Assembly (NCBI GenBank): GCA_900542565.1
Contig: UQOC01000023.1
Location: 1-31,889 of the forward strand
DNA from: an uncultured Eubacteriales bacterium
GTDB taxonomy: Bacteria > Bacillota > Clostridia > Peptostreptococcales > Anaerovoracaceae
Length of the DNA: 31,889 bases
Direction of reading: 5' to 3'
Below are positions 7,416-14,716 of this stretch, in pieces. A model generated the notes under the pieces. That model ran no database searches, was not told the origin of the DNA, and saw nothing but the letters and a program-made list of their open reading frames with translations. The first letter of the stretch is position 1, and the number at the start of each line of letters is the position of its first letter. Both the position numbers and the translations under genes were made by a program.

Positions 7416-10400
7416 ATGGACGAGACCACTACATTATACGATGTGATAGAAGAGACCCTAACGGAAAAATTCTTCTTAAAACAGATGAAAATGTCAGCCT
7501 CAGAAATAGGACAGGTCCTTGATATCTGCGGCAGAGACAGACTGTGCAGAGAGATTTTAAACTCCACCAGAAGCGACGGCAGATTTTCCGCAAAAAAAAC
7601 CGCAGCCGCCATGGAACCCATAATGAGATCATTTGGAAAAGCGCCTGCCGGAGGATGGCTGCAAAACGCATACAGCTTTATCCTCGGCCAGCTTTTTCCT
7701 GCTAAAAATACCATAGACCCTTCAGAAGATACGAACATAGCCAGAGGCAGGCTTTTCCTGCTGCAATTTCTCAAGGCCCTGCATAAATATGAAAACCTCA
7801 CCTTACCTTTTGACCCTACGGTAGATATAGAATTTCTGAAAGCTGATGAGGTAACCGCCAACGAATATACCGAAGAATACCTTCATCTGCGCCGTCTTGC
7901 AGATATCGGATATCTGTACGAGTTCATGCGCCTTGGCACAGAGCTGACGCCCTTTAACACGCTGGGACACATAGCCGGCGTACATTATGTAGCCATGCAT
8001 CTGGCCCGTCAGCTTTCAGCCCTGAGGGTGCCTGTTGACCTTGCCCTGGTTTCGGGAGCTGCCGCCGGACATGATATAGGCAAATACGGATGCAGGAAGA
8101 GCGAAGAAAAGCGTGTCCCTTATCTCCACTATTACTATACGGACATCTGCTTTAACAGGTTCGATATGCCTATGATCGGCCATATAGCCGCCAATCATTC
8201 CACATGGGATCTGGAGCTGGAAAATCTTTCTGTAGAATCTCTGCTGCTGATATATGCTGATTTTCGGGTAAAGAGCGGACGGGATGCCGGCGGCAGGGAA
8301 CTGGTATATTTTTATACTCTGGAAGAATCTTTTCAGGTCATCCTCAATAAACTTGACAATGTGGATGCGGCCAAGGAGCACCGTTATCGCCGTGTGTACA
8401 ACAAGCTCAAGGATTTCGAGGACTATGTCATAGACCTTGGGGTAAATGTGGACCTGCCGCAGCCTCCGGCAAAGACCCCGGACATCCCACAACCGTCCGG
8501 CAAAAAAGATTATTCCCTGCTTGGCAGCAGCCAGGTGGTCAAGGAATTGAAATATCTTTCCATAGAACACAATATAAACCTGATGAACAAGTTCTACGAT
8601 CAGGAAGCCTTTGCCGGCCTTTTGGAAACTGCCAGGAGCGAAAAGCAGTGGAAAAACCTCAGGACCTATATATCGATCTTCGGTGAATATTCCACTTACA
8701 TGACCGAAAAGCAAAAACTGATGACCATGCGTTTTCTCAGCGAACTGCTGGTCCACAGGGAAAGCGACATACGCAATCAGGCAGGCGCCATAATCGGCCA
8801 GATAATAGCCCATTTCAACGAAGAATACAGAAAGGAGCTGCCTGCAGGAGTAGATCTTCCTCACAAAGATGTGACCAACGAGTCTTTGTGGAAAGACCTG
8901 CTGGCCCAGATCCTCCTGCCTGACCACAGGCTCACAGATCAGCACAAAAAATGGATAGAAAACAGTCTCAAGAGCATAGTCCTGGCGTTGCTCACCAACT
9001 GTCCGCCTGATCAGCGCCATGCATATCTGGAAGATCTGATCCAGTGGTACCGCAGGGATGATATTACCGAACGCAACAAAGAAGCCCTGCTCCAGGCAGC
9101 CATAATGGTAGATCCTTCCTATTGCTCGGACGCACAGAAAGCAGATTTACTGACCTTTGCAGACAGGATCATGGCCGGCAGCAATTCGGGCCTCAAGGTA
9201 GCTGCGGCTTCGGTGCGCAGCCATTTCGGCGATGAAAGGGCAAAAGAAGCCTATATCCCGGAGCTCAAGGAATGTCTCGGTTATGATCCCGCTTCAGATC
9301 TTACCAGTGACGAACTTTCAGAAATGTATCTCGATAACCTGAAAGCTGGCACTCCATGGCCCGTTAAAGTTGCCAACATCCGCCTCATGCTCAAGACCCT
9401 CGAAGGCGCAGGAAAGGAAGAGCAGGTCCTCCATGTGGCCACCCATCTCGGCAACCTTGTGAAGGTAAGCGAGACCGTCGTAGTCCGCCGCCGTGCAGGA
9501 GAGGCACTGGTATCCATCATAGACAAGATGCCTCTTTCTCAGCGGAATGAGATCGCCGTAGAGCTGGGCAAAGGTCTGGAGATCGGCGACTATCAGTTTT
9601 CAAAATATATACCGGATTATCTGGGTGTCATCATGCTCCATCTGCCTCCCAGGGAACTTGACGAACTCATCGCCGACCTGGAAAAATTCCTCGGCGCTAC
9701 CAACGGTCAGGTTGCGGCAGCCGTGCTCCATACATTCGGTATAGTCATTGAAAATTACAACATTTACGAAGGCCTCTTCGGACACAGCGAAACATCAGAG
9801 GCCCGCATGGCACGCAAATACAAGCTGGTAAGCCTGATAATCCGCGGGTTTGCCAACTACAACGACATAATAAGCCAGGAAGCGCTCTGGACCATAGGAA
9901 TGAACATCTTCGGTTCAGAACATCTTTCGCTTGACGAAAAGTACGACATTTTCTGCCATTGCGGCAAACGCATACTGACGCTGTACGAAAACCGCCGTGA
10001 AGGCGAACTTGACTTTTTCAACAATGCCGCAGTCCTCAAGCACATATACAGATTTATCTGTGAATATGAACTTGAGATCGGCAGGTTCAACATTGAAGAA
10101 ATACAGAAGATCGCTTTTTTCCCAGGTACATTCGACCCCTTCAGCCTCAGCCATAAGGCCATAGCCACAGAAATAAGAGACCTGGGCTATGAAGTTTATC
10201 TTGCCCTGGATGAATTCAGCTGGTCAAAAAAGACACAGCCACGGCTCCAGCGCCGCAAGATACTCAGCATGTCCGTATCTGATGAGGAAAACATATATAT
10301 CTTTCCGGACGATATACCTGTAAACATTGCCAATCCTGCCGACCTGGCCCGCCTGAAGAAGATCTTTTCCGGCAGGGAGCTGTACTTCGTGGCAGGCAGT

Positions 10401-12224
10401 GATGTCATTAAAAACGCCTCATGTTACCGGCAGCCGCCTGCAGCGGACTCGATCCATTCGATGAACCATATAATATTCAAGCGCAGTTCCGATGAGCGCA
10501 GGGACGGTCTGGCCGGGGAAAAGCCATATCCGATCACAGGCAATGTCATCAACCTTCATCTGGAAGAATACTTTGAGGACATAAGCTCCACCCGTATCAG
10601 GGAAAACATAGACTCCAACAGGGATATATCCAACCTGATCGATCCCGTGGCGCAGAATTACATCTTTGAAAACGGCCTTTACATGAGGGAGCCGGCATAT
10701 AAGCATGTGCTCCAGGCAAGAGACATCCATCTCTCGGAATTCTGCAGCGGTGATCCTGCTGTCCTTGAGGATCTGCGCCCTCTCCTCAGCCAGCAAGGCT
10801 ACGATATGGACGAACTCTGTTCATACCTCAGCCAGGATAATGTCCGCATGATCTTCATAAAAGACGGCAGGAGCAATGACAAGGTGGTAGCCGTAGCAGC
10901 CGTCAACAGGCTGGACAGCATAGATCTCTTATCTGCCTTCAGAGACCAGGACATTGCCGCCTACATCAGGAGCATGGCCGCCGGAGCCATCGCCGTTATC
11001 GGAGGGCTTTTCTTCACTGAAAACAGCTCCATCACCAACCTGGGCCAGATCATCCTGGTGGAACTCCTTTCCCAGCTGCTTGCCCATGACTTTACCTATG
11101 TGGTATACCACCCATGTCACAAGGCCGGGCTCAATGAGAGCGCCATACATGTGGTAGAGAAGCAGGGATTTGTCAATATAGCTCCAAAGACCGCCGATCC
11201 GATCTATGCCGTAAACGCCCGGTCGCCGGTAATAATCTTTAAGAATGTGGAGACCATCATCAAGCACCCTCTCAATAAGAACCGCGCAGTGCTGGCTTCC
11301 GTTGAAGATGCCCATGACCGGCTGCTTGCCATGCTGAGGCGCATATATCCGGGAGAACTGATAATTTCTTATAATGCAGGTATCATGTACCACAAGATCA
11401 TCCATCTGCTCGCAAAGATCAATTCAGTTTCACCGGTTCCTTACGAAAAAAAATCTTACGGCAAATATATGGCTGTGCCTTTCGGCAAATTGCTGGAAGG
11501 TTCGGCAGTACCAAATACCGTAACAAAATCTCTCCATACGGAAAAATACTTTAACCGGGATGTGACGGGATTTTCCATAGAAGAATCGGGTTTTTACTCA
11601 ACCATCGAAGATCAGATCAGGACCATCAAATCTTTTGACCGGCCTGTGATACTGGTAGATGATCTGCTCCACAAAGGCTACAGGATGAAGGGCATAGACC
11701 CGGTCCTCAAGGATATCGGAGTCGAAGTCATAGATACGGTTGTCGGCGTCCAGACAGGCCGGGGCCGCGATCTGATGACCATCAAGGAAAGGACCGTAGA
11801 CAGCGCTTATTTCCTGCCTAATCTGAAATGCTGGCTGGATGAGAGCGATATGTATCCTTATATAGGAGGTGACAGTATCAAGGAGGAAGGGATCCCGGTC
11901 GCAGACCATGATTTTATTTCCTCTCTGAACCTGATATTGCCTTTTGCCGTGCCGACATTCCTCGGCGACATACCGGGCGAGAGTTTTTATGATTTTTCCA
12001 TGACATGCCTTGAAAACGCAGAATCCATACTCAAAACTCTTGAGGAGGAATATCAGAAAGTCTTTGAACGGAAGCTTACCTTGAAACGGCTTGGCGAGGT
12101 CATCACCGACCCTAAAAATCCGGATATGTTTGCCCATGTGAAACTTGACGAAAGCATGGCACCTTCGGCTTTTGTGGAAATGGATATAGAAAAACTTATA
12201 AGAATGAGGAAAATGTTCAGATGA
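7416..12224 (+). CDS. Multidomain HD phosphohydrolase - helical repeat - NadD-like nucleotidylyltransferase - GNAT-like - PRTase-like protein
   Basis: Very large soluble protein (about 1602 aa), no signal peptide or membrane segment. Residues about 180-330 look like an HD-domain phosphohydrolase: His185, then HDIGK with His219-Asp220. Residues about 375-890 are alpha-helical, HEAT-like, with no motif I recognise. Residues about 897-1090 form a NadD/CoaD-type nucleotidylyltransferase: PGTFDPFSLSH (903-913; HxGH equivalent SLSH) and ISSTRIR (1056-1062), the latter typical of nicotinate-mononucleotide adenylyltransferase. About 1090-1270 resembles GNAT (late GLNESAIHVVEKQGF). VILVDDLLHKG (1411-1421) resembles the PRPP loop of type I phosphoribosyltransferases but lacks the usual TGxT end. 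Start 7416 has GGAG nine bases upstream. It overlaps the next gene by ATGA. Role unknown; nucleotide-cofactor chemistry is inferred. Confidence 0.85.
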   Translation: MDETTTLYDVIEETLTEKFFLKQMKMSASEIGQVLDICGRDRLCREILNSTRSDGRFSAKKTAAAMEPIMRSFGKAPAGGWLQNAYSFILGQLFPAKNTIDPSEDTNIARGRLFLLQFLKALHKYENLTLPFDPTVDIEFLKADEVTANEYTEEYLHLRRLADIGYLYEFMRLGTELTPFNTLGHIAGVHYVAMHLARQLSALRVPVDLALVSGAAAGHDIGKYGCRKSEEKRVPYLHYYYTDICFNRFDMPMIGHIAANHSTWDLELENLSVESLLLIYADFRVKSGRDAGGRELVYFYTLEESFQVILNKLDNVDAAKEHRYRRVYNKLKDFEDYVIDLGVNVDLPQPPAKTPDIPQPSGKKDYSLLGSSQVVKELKYLSIEHNINLMNKFYDQEAFAGLLETARSEKQWKNLRTYISIFGEYSTYMTEKQKLMTMRFLSELLVHRESDIRNQAGAIIGQIIAHFNEEYRKELPAGVDLPHKDVTNESLWKDLLAQILLPDHRLTDQHKKWIENSLKSIVLALLTNCPPDQRHAYLEDLIQWYRRDDITERNKEALLQAAIMVDPSYCSDAQKADLLTFADRIMAGSNSGLKVAAASVRSHFGDERAKEAYIPELKECLGYDPASDLTSDELSEMYLDNLKAGTPWPVKVANIRLMLKTLEGAGKEEQVLHVATHLGNLVKVSETVVVRRRAGEALVSIIDKMPLSQRNEIAVELGKGLEIGDYQFSKYIPDYLGVIMLHLPPRELDELIADLEKFLGATNGQVAAAVLHTFGIVIENYNIYEGLFGHSETSEARMARKYKLVSLIIRGFANYNDIISQEALWTIGMNIFGSEHLSLDEKYDIFCHCGKRILTLYENRREGELDFFNNAAVLKHIYRFICEYELEIGRFNIEEIQKIAFFPGTFDPFSLSHKAIATEIRDLGYEVYLALDEFSWSKKTQPRLQRRKILSMSVSDEENIYIFPDDIPVNIANPADLARLKKIFSGRELYFVAGSDVIKNASCYRQPPAADSIHSMNHIIFKRSSDERRDGLAGEKPYPITGNVINLHLEEYFEDISSTRIRENIDSNRDISNLIDPVAQNYIFENGLYMREPAYKHVLQARDIHLSEFCSGDPAVLEDLRPLLSQQGYDMDELCSYLSQDNVRMIFIKDGRSNDKVVAVAAVNRLDSIDLLSAFRDQDIAAYIRSMAAGAIAVIGGLFFTENSSITNLGQIILVELLSQLLAHDFTYVVYHPCHKAGLNESAIHVVEKQGFVNIAPKTADPIYAVNARSPVIIFKNVETIIKHPLNKNRAVLASVEDAHDRLLAMLRRIYPGELIISYNAGIMYHKIIHLLAKINSVSPVPYEKKSYGKYMAVPFGKLLEGSAVPNTVTKSLHTEKYFNRDVTGFSIEESGFYSTIEDQIRTIKSFDRPVILVDDLLHKGYRMKGIDPVLKDIGVEVIDTVVGVQTGRGRDLMTIKERTVDSAYFLPNLKCWLDESDMYPYIGGDSIKEEGIPVADHDFISSLNLILPFAVPTFLGDIPGESFYDFSMTCLENAESILKTLEEEYQKVFERKLTLKRLGEVITDPKNPDMFAHVKLDESMAPSAFVEMDIEKLIRMRKMFR

Positions 12225-13285
12225 ATAATCACAGTTCAAATTCACAGCGTCAATCTTCAGAAATGCGGCACTTTTCACAGAGCTCTCAGTCCCTGAGGCC
12301 CCGGTCTGTACGGGAACTGTGTCCTGACTCTCCAGAGCTGCTGCTGCCTGCCGGCTGCCCTCTGGCAGACGGTTTTCCCGGTCCTGGCACCTCTGGCCGT
12401 CTGACCGCACATATCATCGCCCTGGGCGATGTGGGCTCCGCCCTGCTCCTCGGCCTCAGGCTGCTGGGCGCAGATGTGTTGTCTTCCATAGGGATCTACG
12501 ATATGAACGAAAATATCATCCGACGTTACGAAATGGAAATGAACCAGATCGGCTGGCCTTTCGGCTCCCACCCTCTGCCGGATGTGAAGGCTGTTACAGA
12601 AGCAGAACTGCTGGATTGTGACATTGTCATCTTTTGTGCCAGCAAGGCAGTACCCCCTGTGGGCGCAGGAGGAGATGTCCGCATGGCACAGTTTGAAGCC
12701 AATCGCAAGATCGCCTCATATTACGGAAATCTCGCCGGGCAGAAAGGATTCAAAGGTATTTTCGCTGTCGTTTCCGATCCTGTCGATCCGCTGTGTAAAG
12801 AAGTCCTTTTGTCATCAGGGCTTCATCCGTCTCAGGTCCGCGGCTACGGCCTGGGGGTAATGAACAAGAGGGCAGAATATTTTGCACGCAAGGACGAGCG
12901 TTTTTCTTCTTATCTGCAATCGGGACGGGCCTTTGGCCCCCACGGCGCAGATCTTGTGATCGCCAACAGCATTACCGACTATGATGAATCTCTCTCCGAT
13001 GAACTTACCAAGCTGACCGTCAACGCCAATATGGCTGTGCGTGAACTTGGCTTTAAACCGTATATCGCTCCGGCCCTGTCCTCCGGAGCTGTTTCTCTGC
13101 TCCTCACTTTACAGGGGCGCTGGAATTACAGCTCTGTGTATATGGGCAATGACAGAAAGGGCGCTTTTCTGGGCATAAAAAACCGTATCTTTGAAGGTGC
13201 TGCCCAAATTGAAGATCTGCCCCTTTCTCCGTCTCTATATTGCCGGATCGAAAGGGCCTATGATAATCTGCTCAAACTCATATGA
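12221..13285 (+). CDS. Lactate/malate dehydrogenase-like NAD-binding protein
   Basis: 354 aa. The first 60 residues are Ser/Pro-rich and unrelated to the family. From residue 62 comes a Rossmann start (HIIALGDVGSALL, with the dinucleotide glycines at 69 and 72) and Asp94 at the end of the second strand, as in NAD-dependent enzymes. Further L-2-hydroxyacid dehydrogenase landmarks: Arg154 and Asn161 in the mobile-loop region, SDPVD (185-189; NPVD equivalent), Arg217, and GPHG with His241 in the catalytic histidine position (usually GEHG). The Asp that pairs with the histidine in true LDH/MDH (DxxR) is Asn here (MNKR), so catalysis may be altered. It overlaps the upstream gene by 4 bp (ATGA), so the two are co-translated. 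The substrate is unknown. Confidence 0.85.
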   Translation: MNNHSSNSQRQSSEMRHFSQSSQSLRPRSVRELCPDSPELLLPAGCPLADGFPGPGTSGRLTAHIIALGDVGSALLLGLRLLGADVLSSIGIYDMNENIIRRYEMEMNQIGWPFGSHPLPDVKAVTEAELLDCDIVIFCASKAVPPVGAGGDVRMAQFEANRKIASYYGNLAGQKGFKGIFAVVSDPVDPLCKEVLLSSGLHPSQVRGYGLGVMNKRAEYFARKDERFSSYLQSGRAFGPHGADLVIANSITDYDESLSDELTKLTVNANMAVRELGFKPYIAPALSSGAVSLLLTLQGRWNYSSVYMGNDRKGAFLGIKNRIFEGAAQIEDLPLSPSLYCRIERAYDNLLKLI

Positions 13286-13333
13286 ACTTTGGCAGATCTT
13301 GTTTGTCAAGCCAGTATAAGGCAGGTGGATCGT

Positions 13334-14554
13334 ATGAAACTTTATATCATAAAATTTGCGGCGTCACCGTCTGCCGGACGCCTGGAGCATGTCCTAGACA
13401 GGGCCGTCTCATCACTGGATATCCCGGTTGTAACGGAATACATCACCAGTACCGAGCAGTTTTCTGATCTTGCCGACAAGGGAAAACTGCAAAGCAGCCG
13501 TCTGATATTTGCGGTTGAGACCGACATAAGCGGCATCAATCCGGAAGCCTGCAAATTGCTCCGCTATCTTCGGCTCAAAAGCATATATCCTGCCGCTCCT
13601 TGTGGAGACTTGCCTTCCGTCACAGCAGCCGCCGTCAACGGCCGCCGTGACGGTGCCTTCAGCAGCGGCACGGCAGATATCAGCAGCTCCGGATACGGAG
13701 TTTTGCCAGATACCGAAAACCTTATCCTTTCAGGTGCAGCAGGGGGTATCATCGTTGACGGGCAATGTGACCTTTTTACAAAGGATCTTGGAAGGCGCCT
13801 CGCTTTTACTGCCAATCTTGCCGGATGTAATTTCCCGGGAAAACCTCTCTCTGAAGCAACATCAGATCTGCGAAATTTCCGGGTCCTGGCAGGGATCTGG
13901 CAAACAGATTGTTATGAGGCCTATGTCAGGTCATGTACTCTTCTCTTGCAAAAGGTGCTCAACTTTCGGCTTCCTGTACAGGATCATCCGTCGATCCTTG
14001 CGGTACATGCCAGCAACCGCAGGACTTCCAACAGCCTTGCCCTTTGGGAGATGACTTCGGCACATCTCGCCGGCAAAGCGGATATAGAAGTTATCTCAAT
14101 AAGGAACGGCCAGCTTTGGGACTGCCGCGGGTGCAAATACGAAGAATGCCTTCATTTCGGAGAAAAAGGAGACTGTTTCTATGGCGGTGTGATGGTTGAA
14201 AAAGTATATCCTGCCATAGTGCGAAGCGATGTCCTTGTTCTCATCTGTCCCAACTACAATGATTCGGTCAGCGCCAACATGATGGCCTTCATCAACAGGC
14301 TTACCGCAGTTTTCAGAGCCCGCGATTTCAGCCAGAAGCGAGTCTATGCTGTCATCGTTTCAGGTTACAGCGGAGGAGACATCGTGGCGCAGCAGATCAT
14401 AGGCGCCATAAATATGAACAAAAATCTGATCCTGCCGGGGAATTTTGCACTCATGACCACCGCCAACGATCCCGGTGAAGCTATGGATCTTCCCGGTATA
14501 AAAGCCCAGACTGCCGCTTTCGCCAGGCGGATACTGGTCGATGGAGCAGGTTGA
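13334..14554 (+). CDS. Flavodoxin-fold FMN reductase-like protein with Cys cluster (iron-sulfur flavoprotein-like)
   Basis: 406 aa, cytoplasmic. The C-terminal half (about 220-406) is an NADPH-dependent FMN reductase/flavodoxin fold with the phosphate-binding loop HASNRRTSNS (225-234). The cysteines Cys264-x2-Cys267-x4-Cys272-x8-Cys281 recall the compact cluster of archaeal/clostridial iron-sulfur flavoproteins, which bind one [4Fe-4S]; the spacing is not identical. The N-terminal 200 residues have no motif I can name. I start at ATG 13334 (AGGTGG five bases upstream), giving a 48-bp gap after the dehydrogenase-like gene; a TTG at 13289 would add 15 residues. As last gene of the operon it may pass electrons to or from the dehydrogenase-like partner; that is inference. 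Confidence 0.82.
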   Translation: MKLYIIKFAASPSAGRLEHVLDRAVSSLDIPVVTEYITSTEQFSDLADKGKLQSSRLIFAVETDISGINPEACKLLRYLRLKSIYPAAPCGDLPSVTAAAVNGRRDGAFSSGTADISSSGYGVLPDTENLILSGAAGGIIVDGQCDLFTKDLGRRLAFTANLAGCNFPGKPLSEATSDLRNFRVLAGIWQTDCYEAYVRSCTLLLQKVLNFRLPVQDHPSILAVHASNRRTSNSLALWEMTSAHLAGKADIEVISIRNGQLWDCRGCKYEECLHFGEKGDCFYGGVMVEKVYPAIVRSDVLVLICPNYNDSVSANMMAFINRLTAVFRARDFSQKRVYAVIVSGYSGGDIVAQQIIGAINMNKNLILPGNFALMTTANDPGEAMDLPGIKAQTAAFARRILVDGAG

Positions 14555-14658
14555 ACCCTGCTGGCGGGCCTGGTCCAACCATCAAGAGACGATCTTTCTG
14601 GCTTTTGCCCGGAAATTCCTTTTTTTACAATGCTGCCTGGTCAGGCCGCACCAGTTTA

Positions 14659-14697
14659 AAGCCGCCGGCTCCGTATGGGGCCGGCGGCTTAACTATT
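14659..14697. terminator. Bidirectional terminator between convergent operons
   Basis: Perfect 11-bp stem AAGCCGCCGGC (14659-14669) / GCCGGCGGCTT (14680-14690), 10-nt loop. The plus tail is AACTATTTATTC and the minus tail TTTAAACTGG is short. It lies between the convergent stops at 14554 and 14717, and could serve both transcripts. Confidence 0.75.
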
Positions 14698-14716
14698 TAT
14701 TCAAAACACGCTTTCA

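Noticed and set aside
8016..9020. 334-codon minus-strand open frame inside the multidomain gene
   Set aside because: Antisense shadow; the plus strand has a recognisable HD motif here.
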